Assembly: GCA_964369415.1 (NCBI GenBank)
Contig: CAYJFP010000025.1
Span: 1 to 29,671, forward strand
Direction: 5' to 3'
Length of the DNA: 29,671 nucleotides
DNA from: SIG603 sp964369415
Lineage (GTDB): Bacteria; Bacillota; Clostridia; Oscillospirales; Acutalibacteraceae
Shown: one piece after another, positions 1 through 8,312 of the stretch
Layout of the letters: each line of letters starts with the position of its first letter
How positions within the stretch are numbered: position 1 is the stretch's first letter
The notes under the pieces: generated by a model
Seen by the model: the letters and a program-made list of their open reading frames with translations, nothing else
The model's database searches: none
Told to the model about the DNA's origin: nothing
Translations under genes and position numbers: made by a program

Positions 1-52
1 GCTTTGTAAGTCCTGATAGCATAGATAGAAGTGTGGTTTTACCAGCGCCTGA
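1..52 (-). pseudogene. Fragment of an ABC transporter ATP-binding protein (Walker A only)
   Basis: Read on the minus strand from base 52 to the window edge, one frame gives SGAGKTTLLSMLSGLTK, a textbook Walker A P-loop of an ABC ATPase of the kind that accompanies small export permeases. The frame is closed by a stop only a few codons upstream (bases 62-64), so no start and no N-terminal beta strands are present. It overlaps, in another frame, the last codons of the truncated response regulator. Either a deletion joined the two genes or the edge of the assembly is chimeric. The rest of the ATPase, if it exists, lies outside the window. Confidence 0.6.
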
Positions 53-566
53 TTTTATTTTTTATTAAATATGAAAGCAGGTCGAATTCTCTTCGGGTTA
101 AGTCGACTTTGTTTTCATTTATAAATAATGAATAGCTTGATAAGTTTAATCTTAATTCATCTATAACAATTTCATTATCAAGATTTTTGCTATATCTGTT
201 TAAGATATTCTCTATTCTTGCCAAAAGTACAGCAGGGGAGAATGGCTTAGTGATATAGTCATCAGCACCGACGTTTAATCCTTCAATCTCATCATAATCT
301 TCTGATTTTGCAGTTAGCATAATGATAGGCATTTTGCTGTTTTCCTTAATTTCCTTTAAAACTGAAATTCCATCAATTTTTGGCATCATTATGTCAAGTA
401 AAATCAAATCAATTTTTTCATTATTATCATAGTAAACATCTAAGGCTTCTTCGCCATTAAAGGCTATTAGTACAGCATATTTTTTTGCCTTTAAAAAGTC
501 AGATAATCCCTTTACCATACGAACTTCGTCATCTACTACTAAAATGCAAATTTTATTATCAAGCAT
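39..566 (-). pseudogene. Truncated OmpR-family response regulator
   Basis: This is a two-component response regulator of 175 residues, against about 220-230 for the family. The receiver domain (1-120) is complete: acidic pair D12/D13, phospho-acceptor D58, T85 and K107 in the TKPF motif. The winged-helix DNA-binding domain begins at about residue 130 and reaches LTRREFDLLSYLIKNK. There the match stops and four unrelated residues (IRRW) precede a stop. The recognition helix and wing are missing, so DNA binding should be lost. The bases just past the break encode an ABC Walker A motif in another frame. The start is supported by AAGGTG upstream. It lies beyond the terminator of the adjacent operon, so it is a separate transcription unit. 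Decay by deletion or an assembly artefact are both possible. Confidence 0.8.
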
Positions 567-636
567 AAATATTTCACCTTCAAATTTATAATTGTTTTTA
601 TTTTATAAGTGTAATGTGTTAAATTTGTGATGAAAA

Positions 637-670
637 AAGTCTCAAAGCATGAATTTTAGCTTTGAGACTT
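637..670 (-). terminator. Rho-independent terminator of the lipoprotein/ABC operon
   Basis: A perfect 12-bp inverted repeat (AAGTCTCAAAGC / GCTTTGAGACTT) with a 10-nt loop lies just past the stop of the surface protein gene. On the minus strand it is followed by a run of six T. It closes the five-gene minus-strand operon and separates it from the truncated regulator. Confidence 0.9.
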
Positions 671-680
671 AATAATTAAT

Positions 681-2171
681 TTAATGCCGCATTTGGTTCG
701 CTCTTAGTACCTTATTTACTATGATGACCGAAACAATAATTGCAATTACCGCAAATCCGATGAGTATGGAAACCCACCACTGAAAGTCTGGCGGGACGAC
801 CTCTTCTTGATTTTCATCGTCTTCATTATCGCCGTCTTGCTTTTCAGGCTCTAAGATATTTGTGTTAAACGTGTTTTCTATGACTTTCTCACTTCCGTTT
901 TCGTCTTCGTAGGATATGGTGTAAGTTCCGTGGGTCGTGCCGTAATTGTCAGAAGTCGATTTTGTGCCGACAAAGACACTCATCTCGCCATTTCCTGTAG
1001 ATTTTGGAAGAATATCTCCTAAAAACACGCTGGAAATAGGGGTAAGGCCGTCTGCACTTAGCGAAATTTTAACATTTTTTATTGTCGATGTACCTGTATT
1101 AAAAACTGCGGTAGGAATAGTGATGGTTTGTCCTGAAAAAATATCTTTTGGCAAGATAAGCTCGTCGTAGTCTATCTTTATTTCACCTTCGATATCTATG
1201 GAAAATTGTTGGGTAAAAGTATAAATTCCACCGTAATAATCGGTATATTCAGCGCTTATCGGAAAGGAGTGTCTGCCTGAAAGTATATCGTTTGAAGTCT
1301 TTAGTTTAAAGCTTATCGTACCACTATTTTCAGGAGCTATATTATCCATTTTAATAAGGTTTATGGTGTCTGTGGGGAGGATATTGAGGTTCTCTGTGTC
1401 AGTATAAGTAAGTTTAATGTTTTTAGCAGTGAGATTTCCAATATTTTTCACGCTGACTGTCACGCTAAATTCTTCGCCGCCTTTTATGCTTGCAGGTTCT
1501 ATAAGGCAAGACTCTATGAAAATTTCAGGTCTCTCGGCTGCTTCTTTTTCGGGCTCTTTAACTTGTTCGTTTGGGTCGGGTGGGTTTTTGCCGTGTGTAA
1601 TAGTAACGTATAAAGTGAAAGTTTTAGAAGATTTCTGCCCGTTTAAGTCGATGTAGTCGGCCTCTAAATTTATTGGGTAAGTGCCATTATAAAGATTAGC
1701 ACTAAGCGGAATTACAAGTGTAAACACATATAGGCTTTCACCGCTTACAGTTTGATTATAGTTTCCAAAGACAAAAGGAGAGTCGGTAGTGCTGCCTAAA
1801 TTGGCTGTTAAATTGACCTTGTCATCGTAAGTTTTTCCGACTAGTGGCAAAACAACGGTAACATGGCCATCTTTTATAGTTGGTATATAGCCGTCTTTGT
1901 AACTTTTTTGCATTTCGCCATGTACATTATCGCTATCGATTTGCAAACCGCCGTCAATTACAGAAGGGGTAGGCTCGGGTTCTTTGCTTAGTTCTGGTTC
2001 ATCAGTAGATTCTGGCTGTTTTGTAGATTCTGGTTCGCTTTCCTTTGGTATTTCTGTGGCTATCACATCGGCTTCTGGTACTGATTCACCGCTACTTTCT
2101 GCAAAAGCAGTAACATTTACTGTTGTTAAAATTATTGTGAGTGCTAGGAGGAATGTAAAGACTTTTTTCAT
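681..2171 (-). CDS. Membrane-anchored multi-domain surface protein (CARDB/NEW3-like, COG1361-type)
   Basis: A 496-residue exported protein. Residues 1-24 form a signal peptide (MKK, hydrophobic core, AFA cleavage region). Residues 28-75 are a Pro/Glu/Ser-rich linker of repeating PES/PEL/PEP units. Three beta-sandwich domains follow at about 78-195, 213-330 and 331-445; each has the pattern of CARDB/NEW3 domains (IFSGQTITIPTAVFNTGTSTI, GEEFSVTVSVKNIGN). A short acidic stretch and one membrane helix (about 463-487) with a basic tail anchor it, so most of the chain faces outside. It is the last gene of the operon, 16 nt after the ABC ATPase. Similar proteins commonly accompany ABC-2 exporters. 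An accessory or surface-sensing role is inferred; the ligand is unknown. Confidence 0.8.
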   Translation of the reverse strand: MKKVFTFLLALTIILTTVNVTAFAESSGESVPEADVIATEIPKESEPESTKQPESTDEPELSKEPEPTPSVIDGGLQIDSDNVHGEMQKSYKDGYIPTIKDGHVTVVLPLVGKTYDDKVNLTANLGSTTDSPFVFGNYNQTVSGESLYVFTLVIPLSANLYNGTYPINLEADYIDLNGQKSSKTFTLYVTITHGKNPPDPNEQVKEPEKEAAERPEIFIESCLIEPASIKGGEEFSVTVSVKNIGNLTAKNIKLTYTDTENLNILPTDTINLIKMDNIAPENSGTISFKLKTSNDILSGRHSFPISAEYTDYYGGIYTFTQQFSIDIEGEIKIDYDELILPKDIFSGQTITIPTAVFNTGTSTIKNVKISLSADGLTPISSVFLGDILPKSTGNGEMSVFVGTKSTSDNYGTTHGTYTISYEDENGSEKVIENTFNTNILEPEKQDGDNEDDENQEEVVPPDFQWWVSILIGFAVIAIIVSVIIVNKVLRANQMRH

Positions 2172-2187
2172 TATAAGAATTATCCTT

Positions 2188-2820
2188 TCATCTAATCATG
2201 CTCATAATTCCAGCATCCATTTCGCAAACTGTGTCACACAATTCGTCGATATCCTGTTTGTTATGGCTTGCAAGCAAAATTGTTTTTCCCTCGTTTCGAA
2301 GGTTTTTTATCAGTTCTCTCATCTCTTTAACAGCGTGCTTATCAAGGCCATTAAATGGCTCGTCAAGGACTAATAGTTCGGGGTCTTCCATGATTGCCTG
2401 TGCAATGCCAAGCCTTTGGCGCATACCGAGTGAATACTTTGATACAGACTTCTTCATAGTTGGATCAAGTCCAACTTTTTTAATTGAATCTGATATTTGC
2501 CCTAGTTTAATCTTTTTGTTAAGTGAAGCTAAAATTTCAAGATTTTTAAGACCAGTGTAATTTGGAAGAAAGCCTGGTGTTTCAATGATTAAACCTAGGT
2601 TTTTGGGAAAGTCTCTATCCCTTCCGATTCTATCTCCACTAACAAATATTTCACCGTCGGTAGGAAGTAAAAATCCGCAAATGCACTTCATTAAAACAGT
2701 TTTTCCACTTCCGTTATTCCCGACTATTCCGTGAATTTTGCCTTTTTCAAAGTCTCTGTTTACGTTTTTTAGAACATAATCTTCGGAAAATTTTTTTGAA
2801 ACATTTTTTACAGATATCAT
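2188..2820 (-). CDS. ABC transporter ATP-binding protein (CcmA/lantibiotic-immunity type)
   Basis: A single nucleotide-binding domain of 210 residues, shorter than most, which powers the two permeases encoded just upstream. Walker A is GNNGSGKT (34-41), the signature is SLGMRQR (130-136), Walker B ends in D153/E154 followed by the D-loop, and the switch histidine is H186. The Q-loop position reads ETPGF in place of a glutamine, as is common in peptide-export and immunity ABC ATPases. The start lies 2 nt after the permease stop, with GGAGG inside the end of the permease gene, so translation is probably coupled. Export or self-protection at the membrane is likely; the substrate is not evident. 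Confidence 0.93.
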   Translation of the reverse strand: MISVKNVSKKFSEDYVLKNVNRDFEKGKIHGIVGNNGSGKTVLMKCICGFLLPTDGEIFVSGDRIGRDRDFPKNLGLIIETPGFLPNYTGLKNLEILASLNKKIKLGQISDSIKKVGLDPTMKKSVSKYSLGMRQRLGIAQAIMEDPELLVLDEPFNGLDKHAVKEMRELIKNLRNEGKTILLASHNKQDIDELCDTVCEMDAGIMSMIR

Positions 2821-2822
2821 CG

Positions 2823-3716
2823 TTATTCCTCCGTTCCGATAAAGTTAAAATTGTATTTTCGCACCATGATAACGGATAAAAATGCGAAAACAGAAATTAA
2901 AAGTATAAATACTAAATAAGTTTGAGTCATAGTAGGTAGCTTGTCATACCCAAAGCTATGCATGTGATAAGTCGCATGATTTAGTGGAGAGAGCCAGCCG
3001 ACTGCAAGATTTGCCTGATACATTAAGGATTCTGGTAGGTTAAGTATAGCTTTAATCGTTTCGGGATTTAATAAAAAGCCGTAAAGACTAAAGGAAAAGA
3101 CCGATATTATTCCCGCCATTTGGCCTTTGTACAAATTGAAAAAGAGCATGATAAACACCATTAAAAGTGTGTAAAGGAAGATTAGAAGAAAAATGGTGAG
3201 CATGCATGGATAAGGCGTTGTCATTTCCAAAGTTGTGACAAGGGCTGGAAGTGCAATTTGTTCACCAACTCCTGAGTATCCGAGCATTGCGGCGGTTTCG
3301 GACCACATGTTTCCGATAAAACTTTGTCCCATGCACACGATAGATGTAGAGATTAAAATGAATAAAAGGTAAATTAAAGTTGCTAGCAATACATAGACGC
3401 ATTGTCCTATTATCCATATTTTTCTTGTGATTCTGACTAGATAAAACGGTGTGCCGCTCGAGATGAAAGGCATGTCGATAAAGATTAAAAGTAGAAGCAT
3501 AGAGCTTAAAAGTATCGATTTACTGTCACCAAAAGTCCAAATAAAAGCTTCTACTATTTGCATAGTGGTACCATAGGTTTCGGCAAATTTGACCGCCTTA
3601 TCAGAAAGTAGAAAGCAAAGAATAAAGGCAAGAAAAAACGCACTTATGATTCTAGGATTTTCATTCCACTGCCTAAAATCATATTTAACTATGGCAAAAA
3701 TTTGCTTAATTTTCAT
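2823..3716 (-). CDS. ABC-2 type permease (second)
   Basis: An integral membrane protein of 297 residues starting MKIKQIFAIVKYDFRQW. The chosen start overlaps the stop of the preceding permease as ATGA, a sign of translational coupling; an upstream in-frame start would lie inside that gene. About six hydrophobic segments can be seen, among them IISAFFLAFILCFLL, ILLSSMLLLLIFIDM, VLLATLIYLLFILI and, at the end, YLVFILLISVFAFLSVIMV. A large loop between the third and fourth helices carries Gly/Pro-rich sequence. With the neighbouring permease it probably forms a heterodimeric channel driven by the downstream ATPase. The substrate cannot be read from the sequence. Confidence 0.85.
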   Translation of the reverse strand: MKIKQIFAIVKYDFRQWNENPRIISAFFLAFILCFLLSDKAVKFAETYGTTMQIVEAFIWTFGDSKSILLSSMLLLLIFIDMPFISSGTPFYLVRITRKIWIIGQCVYVLLATLIYLLFILISTSIVCMGQSFIGNMWSETAAMLGYSGVGEQIALPALVTTLEMTTPYPCMLTIFLLIFLYTLLMVFIMLFFNLYKGQMAGIISVFSFSLYGFLLNPETIKAILNLPESLMYQANLAVGWLSPLNHATYHMHSFGYDKLPTMTQTYLVFILLISVFAFLSVIMVRKYNFNFIGTEE

Positions 3717-4471
3717 AACGATGAAATCCTCCTTTTTGCCACGCAGAAAAATATAACTGAAACTAAAAGTAATAGCTCTGAAACTAAAATTACTACCGCT
3801 ATACGGCCGATATTCCATTTATCAGAGGGTATTAGCCACTCTTTTGGATAAAAAGAGTACAGATTTTTAAAATATCTTTCCACTAAAATAATTAGCACAT
3901 AATAGATGATAAAAGGCGCAGAATATGCCATGTATCGGCTTTTTACAAGAGTAGAAAATAATAGTCCGATTAAAGACCAAAACATTCCAGAAAAAAAGTA
4001 GAGTAAAGTGCGTTCGGTGAACTCTAAAATATAAGCATAGGTAACTTCACTTTCACTCGGCAGTATTTCGATAGGTACAAACGAAAGACTTAAAATGATA
4101 TAAGAAATAAGAATACCAATAACAAGAGAAAGTCCACCTGATAAAATACAGGAAATAATTTTGGAAATTACATAATGGTTTTTTGTGCTTCTATGTAGGT
4201 AAAGTTTGATGTAACCACTTTTAATATCGTCGACAAAAGATGTGGTAAAGGGGAGAGTGCAAACAATGGGCAAGGCAAAAATCATGGCTTCGGACTTCAG
4301 CGCTGTTAAAATTAGTTCGTATCTAAAGTTTGATGAAATATCAGTACCATTATTAAATAAGCCTAAAATACCATCAAAGCAGGAGCTGAAAAATATGAAG
4401 ATACAAGCAAGAACAGATATTAAGAAAGATTTATTTACAATCGCTTGTTTTATGCCCGAAATATAAACCAT
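3713..4471 (-). CDS. ABC-2 type permease (first)
   Basis: A 252-residue polytopic membrane protein with about six predicted helices (ISVLACIFIFFSSCF near the N-terminus, then ALPIVCTLPFTTSFV, GLSLVIGILISYIIL, FFSGMFWSLIGLLF, PFIIYYVLIILV and the C-terminal VVILVSELLLLVSVIFF). The motif FVDDIKSGYIKLYLHRSTKNHYV after the second helix matches the coupling-helix region of ABC-2 permeases. An AAAGGAGA site precedes the start. Its stop overlaps the start of the second permease by 4 nt. It lies 19 nt downstream of the lipoprotein gene, so lipoprotein and transporter are co-expressed. Confidence 0.85.
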   Translation of the reverse strand: MVYISGIKQAIVNKSFLISVLACIFIFFSSCFDGILGLFNNGTDISSNFRYELILTALKSEAMIFALPIVCTLPFTTSFVDDIKSGYIKLYLHRSTKNHYVISKIISCILSGGLSLVIGILISYIILSLSFVPIEILPSESEVTYAYILEFTERTLLYFFSGMFWSLIGLLFSTLVKSRYMAYSAPFIIYYVLIILVERYFKNLYSFYPKEWLIPSDKWNIGRIAVVILVSELLLLVSVIFFCVAKRRISSL

Positions 4472-4490
4472 TTAATGTTCTCCTTTGTCC

Positions 4491-6011
4491 TTAATATCCT
4501 TTGTCTCTGTCAATAATACTGCCGTCTATGGCGTTTATAGTAAGGTACGATTTTATTTCATTGCTTTCAAGATTTCCGTTTCCTAAATCTGAAAAATCAT
4601 TTAAAAATCCAAGTGCGGTTTCGGAAGTTAGAGTTTTATCTTCAAAAGTAAAGCCGTCACGTCCAATTACTTCCCAAACAGGAATAAAGAGGTATTCGTC
4701 CGTTCCTTGCCTTAATACCGTGCTCATACCGAGTCTGATTTCCTCTATGTTGAAGTAAGAACTTTCAATGGTCTCGTTTGCAAAATCTTGTGCATAGTTG
4801 TTTGTATATGATAGGAACATTTGATTTTTAATTATATCTTCAATTTCTTCAAAGCCTAATAGTTCAATATTCTGACTTACAGTTTCGACTTCTTCGGTAG
4901 GTGATTCCCACAAAAACGACATGAGTCCGTAGTCACCGACTGTAATTTCTATCACTTCACTTCTCAAACCTTGATTGAAAACAAGTTGACTATCTATAAA
5001 TCCAGTTCCATTTAAATTTGATTCGTTTACACCTCCACTTTCACGAGTGAAAGTAAAAACGTAAAAGGGTCTATTGTCCACGGCTATATTTTCACCACTA
5101 CCAGAGATAGTGTGTAGGAAAGGATGCTCGATTGTATCACTTAGAGTTAAATGGGTTAAGCCCAAATCATTAATTAAGCTTTGTGCGTATTCTAATGCGG
5201 CATCTTTTCCGATGTTTTCGGTCGCTATTGGTGGAGAAAATGAGTCATCATATACAGTGAGTGTGTTTTCCTCGTGTCTATAATATGTGCCCTTTAGCTC
5301 GTATTGCACATAGTTTTCATTTATTAAAAGTTCACCTGTTTTTCCGCTGTCTTCAAGTACATCGCCTATAATTTCATATGTGTAATAATTCTCTTTCGCA
5401 CTCATAACATCATTTTCGAAATATTCAAGGTCTTGTTCTGTCGGATTTTCCGGTAAAAGCCCGCCGGCCTTATATTCTGCCGCATAGTCCTTTTCGGTAA
5501 AAACTCTTGTGGCATCCGTTAAAATAGCATCTTCGGGAGCTGATACATATAAATCTTGCAATTTTTGAATATAGCTTCCAAATTTATCGCTATTATTCTT
5601 TTCTTGATAACTTAGTATTTTAGTTTCAAGTTCACTTTTGCTTAAATCCTCATCGGTTCTAACTTCTATAAATCTATTGTCGCCGACAAATACTTCTAGG
5701 ACCTTATCCGCCATTTCTTGGGTTATATCAATACGTTTTATCGCCAGTGCAGAGTATGTAGCGTTTTCAGGAACGGTGATAGTGGCATCGATATTTAAGC
5801 TTACGTCGTTTTTTGTCTCTTCATAAGTTAAAGTTTCAGGAGCTAGATATTCACTGGCTTGAGCTTCGCTTACGGTGTTTTCTTTTATAGCGTTTTCAAG
5901 TGCGGCATCGCCTTTTCCGACTACTATCGGAGTTTCGGGTGTCTCCTGACAAGCTGAAAGAGTGCTAGAAATTAGTAATGCAGAAAAAATTATTGTAATT
6001 AGTTTTTTCAT
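4491..6011 (-). CDS. Lipoprotein, first gene of the ABC operon (possibly DUF6034-like)
   Basis: A 506-residue lipoprotein. The signal peptide MKKLITIIFSALLISSTLSAC carries a lipobox (LSAC) with the lipidated cysteine at C21, so it should be held on the outer face of the cytoplasmic membrane. The mature part is rich in acidic and beta-strand sequence and has no recognised enzyme motif. The C-terminal half (VWEVIGRDGFTFEDKT, INAIDGSIIDRDKGY) ends with a pattern that recalls PepSY-like or DUF6034 proteins; this assignment is from memory and uncertain. It heads the operon, directly downstream of a PhoB-like direct repeat. It may sense or bind the signal or substrate handled by the ABC transporter; this is inference. 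Confidence 0.75.
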   Translation of the reverse strand: MKKLITIIFSALLISSTLSACQETPETPIVVGKGDAALENAIKENTVSEAQASEYLAPETLTYEETKNDVSLNIDATITVPENATYSALAIKRIDITQEMADKVLEVFVGDNRFIEVRTDEDLSKSELETKILSYQEKNNSDKFGSYIQKLQDLYVSAPEDAILTDATRVFTEKDYAAEYKAGGLLPENPTEQDLEYFENDVMSAKENYYTYEIIGDVLEDSGKTGELLINENYVQYELKGTYYRHEENTLTVYDDSFSPPIATENIGKDAALEYAQSLINDLGLTHLTLSDTIEHPFLHTISGSGENIAVDNRPFYVFTFTRESGGVNESNLNGTGFIDSQLVFNQGLRSEVIEITVGDYGLMSFLWESPTEEVETVSQNIELLGFEEIEDIIKNQMFLSYTNNYAQDFANETIESSYFNIEEIRLGMSTVLRQGTDEYLFIPVWEVIGRDGFTFEDKTLTSETALGFLNDFSDLGNGNLESNEIKSYLTINAIDGSIIDRDKGY

Positions 6012-6081
6012 CTGAAATCAACCTTTCGTTAAGTTATGCATTTATTATTGCAAATAGTAAAATAAAAAACTATCAATTAGT

Positions 6082-6097
6082 TGTAATGAAATTGTAA
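6082..6097 (-). promoter_or_regulatory. Putative response-regulator box upstream of the lipoprotein operon
   Basis: The sequence TGTAA-N6-TGTAA (11-bp period) ends 1 bp before the kinase stop codon and lies 71 nt upstream of the lipoprotein start. The same architecture occurs 69 nt upstream of the regulator gene. Dimers of OmpR/PhoB-family regulators bind such tandem half-sites. Between box and gene, on the minus strand, a weak hairpin (AACTA/TAGTT, 6068-6082) followed by T-rich sequence could partly stop read-through from the kinase gene. No clean -10/-35 pair is visible, as expected for an activator-dependent promoter. Confidence 0.5.
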
Positions 6098-7513
6098 TTA
6101 CATAATGATTTTTACCTTGGTGCCTTTTCCTAACTCGGTTTCTACTTCGATTTTAGCTCCATGAAGGTCGGCTATCTTCTTAACAAGTGAAAGACCAAGG
6201 CCAGTGCCACCGCTTTTTTTACTTCTCGATTTGTCTATCATATAAAATGGCTCGAAAATTCTTTCTTTAAGTGTTTCGTCCATTCCTCTACCACCATCGG
6301 AAACTTCAAATACATTCTCATAGACTCTTAAACTTACAGTGTTTTTTACTGAATAATCATCGTAAGATTTGCTGGCGTTATCAAGTAAGTTAATAAGCAA
6401 AAGCTCCATGAAAGCAGAGTTCATATACATACTTTCGCACTTAATTTCAGTTATGAGATCTATATTTCTATCCTTAAAAGTTTCAGTGGTTTGAAGTGCT
6501 ACAGCCTCGGTAAGAGCTTTTACAGAAGTGTTTTCACGCTCTATTTCACTTTCATTAAGTAAATTAATCATGGTTATCACCATTTTATTTAGCCATTCGC
6601 ACTGGCTTTCAATATAAGTAAGAGATTTATATCGCTCGTCCTCAGACATGTTTGCATTTTTAAGCATTTTTGAATGTAGAAGCATGACTGTTAGTGGCGT
6701 CTTAAATTCGTGACTGACACCGCCAATAAAGATTTTTTGTCTTTCATTTGTTTCGGTTAAATCCCGAATTCTACTTTCGACAGTATCAGCCATTTTGTTA
6801 AAATCGTTTGCCAAAAGAGAAAGTTCGTCTTTACTCTTAATTTTTGCCCGTACAGAATACTCTCCATTTGCAATCATATTAGAAGTTTTTGCAAGCTCTT
6901 CTATAGGCTTTGTCATACGCTTCATCAGAATTATAATCAAGATAATCGCAAAAAAGAGTCCTGTTACACTTGTGATAACAATGACAAAAATGGAATTATC
7001 AATGCTAGCGTACACATCAGTTATGTCTTTTACCGTGAATACGATGTAGCCATCGCTAAAAAAGCTTGCGGTTTCTCCAACTATTAAAATATTTCTGCCA
7101 CTGATTTCACCTTCGAAAACTTTTTGAGTGTAAGGCGGTACTGTATCTTCAGGTAAATATTCGGAAAAAGTATCACTACTTACTTGAATTTCTACATAAT
7201 CCAAAGGGTTTATGCTTAGTGAAGAATAGATGACTTGTTCACCTTTGATAAGCACAGAAGTGTCATCGGCAAACTGGCTAAAACAGTACTTGATAGTAGA
7301 ATCTTTTACCGCTTGTGAATCGCTGGTTTCGGCATAATAATTTGACATTTGGCTAGTAGAAAGCATCAATTCATAGTTCAATTCTTTAGTTTGAGATATG
7401 GTTAAGTCTAGGATTTGATTACTTGTGTTAATGATAAGAATAACAGAAATAAGGCTAACCGTAAGGACTAAAACAGCGGTGCAAATAAGTGAAGTTTTGT
7501 GCCAAAGTTTCAC
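6098..7513 (-). CDS. Sensor histidine kinase
   Basis: A membrane sensor kinase of 471 residues. The start is a GTG preceded by AGAGAGGTGA and overlaps the end of the regulator gene; an in-frame ATG ten codons earlier has a poorer site. The helix at about 7-29, an extracellular sensor domain (30-173) and a second helix (174-197) are followed by HAMP (198-250), the phospho-acceptor H268 in VSHEFKTP, N-box N375/N379, DGG at 406-408 and GTGLGL at 436-441. All catalytic motifs are intact. It pairs with the regulator encoded upstream. The overlap implies translational coupling. The sensor domain does not reveal its stimulus; the downstream ABC operon suggests an envelope-active compound. Confidence 0.93.
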   Translation of the reverse strand: MKLWHKTSLICTAVLVLTVSLISVILIINTSNQILDLTISQTKELNYELMLSTSQMSNYYAETSDSQAVKDSTIKYCFSQFADDTSVLIKGEQVIYSSLSINPLDYVEIQVSSDTFSEYLPEDTVPPYTQKVFEGEISGRNILIVGETASFFSDGYIVFTVKDITDVYASIDNSIFVIVITSVTGLFFAIILIIILMKRMTKPIEELAKTSNMIANGEYSVRAKIKSKDELSLLANDFNKMADTVESRIRDLTETNERQKIFIGGVSHEFKTPLTVMLLHSKMLKNANMSEDERYKSLTYIESQCEWLNKMVITMINLLNESEIERENTSVKALTEAVALQTTETFKDRNIDLITEIKCESMYMNSAFMELLLINLLDNASKSYDDYSVKNTVSLRVYENVFEVSDGGRGMDETLKERIFEPFYMIDKSRSKKSGGTGLGLSLVKKIADLHGAKIEVETELGKGTKVKIIM

Positions 7514-7517
7514 GAAA

Positions 7518-8180
7518 TCACCTCTCTTCCAATCTGTAGCCAAGTTTTGGAATAGACTTGATGTGTTCAGCTAAATCAAGTTTTTTTCTAAGTGATGAGA
7601 TTTTTACATCTATAGCTCTAGTCTCTCCAATGTAGTCATATCCCCAAATTTCAGACAATAATTTTTCTCTTGATACAGTTATGTTTTTGTTCTTTAAAAG
7701 CATTAACAATACATTGAATTCAAGAGGCTGCAAATCAATTATTTCTCCATTCTTTGTCACGGTTCTTGTCTCGGCATTAAGTTCGGTGTCATTAACTTTG
7801 TATATTTCATTAAGTTTTCCGACTCTTTTGAGTACTTTTTCAATTCTAACCATAAGTGTAAGCATGTCAAATGGCTTTACAATGTAGTCTTCAGCACCGT
7901 CACGAAGCCCTTTGATTTCACTTGCAGAATCTGTTTTTGCTGTCATGTATATAACGGGAATATTGTTTTTTGTCATATGTTCAAATAACTCAAATCCGTC
8001 TAGACCAGGCAGCATTATATCAAGAAGAGCAATGTCAAAATTTTTGTCTAATTCTAAGTATTCAGCTGCGTCAAGTCCATTGCTAAAGCATTTGTAATCA
8101 TATCCAACAAACTGCATGTTAAGGCAAATTGCATCCGAAATGCCAATGTCATCCTCTACTATTAAAATTCTATTCTTCAT
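7518..8180 (-). CDS. OmpR/PhoB-family response regulator
   Basis: A full-length regulator of 220 residues. The receiver has D10/D11, phospho-acceptor D54, T80 and K102 in VKPFD. The winged-helix effector domain (about 127-218) is complete, with LQPLEFNVLLMLLKNKN, SREKLLSEIWGYDY and the recognition region TRAIDVKISSLRKKL, ending in the wing PKLGYRLE. AAGGGTGA precedes the start. The kinase gene overlaps its end. Its likely targets are its own promoter and the lipoprotein operon, since both carry the same TGTAA tandem repeat at nearly the same distance from the start codon. Confidence 0.95.
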   Translation of the reverse strand: MKNRILIVEDDIGISDAICLNMQFVGYDYKCFSNGLDAAEYLELDKNFDIALLDIMLPGLDGFELFEHMTKNNIPVIYMTAKTDSASEIKGLRDGAEDYIVKPFDMLTLMVRIEKVLKRVGKLNEIYKVNDTELNAETRTVTKNGEIIDLQPLEFNVLLMLLKNKNITVSREKLLSEIWGYDYIGETRAIDVKISSLRKKLDLAEHIKSIPKLGYRLEER

Positions 8181-8210
8181 TATTTCACCCTTTAAGCATT
8201 AATAGAAATA

Positions 8211-8219
8211 ATTTTACCA
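8211..8219 (-). promoter_or_regulatory. Extended -10 element of the regulator/kinase operon
   Basis: On the minus strand TGGTAAAAT fits an extended -10 (TGnTAnAAT), about 31 nt upstream of the regulator start. The expected -35 position reads only TTTCAT, so the promoter probably needs help from the upstream TGTAA repeats. Confidence 0.45.
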
Positions 8220-8248
8220 TATAAACTTCAATTATGAAATTGTTTAAA

Positions 8249-8264
8249 TGTAATTTTTATGTAA
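8249..8264 (-). promoter_or_regulatory. Putative autoregulatory box upstream of the response regulator
   Basis: TGTAA-N6-TGTAA (11-bp period) lies 69 nt upstream of the regulator start, in the same orientation as the copy before the lipoprotein operon. The ten bases ATGAAATTGT also occur in both promoter regions (8234-8243 and 6086-6095). The box is also near the divergent gene at 8370, so an effect on that gene cannot be excluded. Confidence 0.5.
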
Positions 8265-8312
8265 TTTTTTCATTTTCCGAAAATTATAAGGGCTCTAGCG
8301 AAGAATGTTATA

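Noticed and set aside
946..1170. Open frames on the plus strand opposite the surface protein and ABC genes
   Set aside because: They are antisense to clear genes, low in complexity and without start signals or homology.
1970..2060. Short DNA repeats (GTAGATTCTGG-like) as a mobile or regulatory repeat
   Set aside because: They encode the Pro/Glu/Ser linker of the surface protein and are explained by its low-complexity sequence.
3717..3818. Longer N-terminus of the second permease
   Set aside because: It would overlap about 100 bases of the first permease gene; the ATG at 3716 forms a normal 4-nt stop-start overlap.
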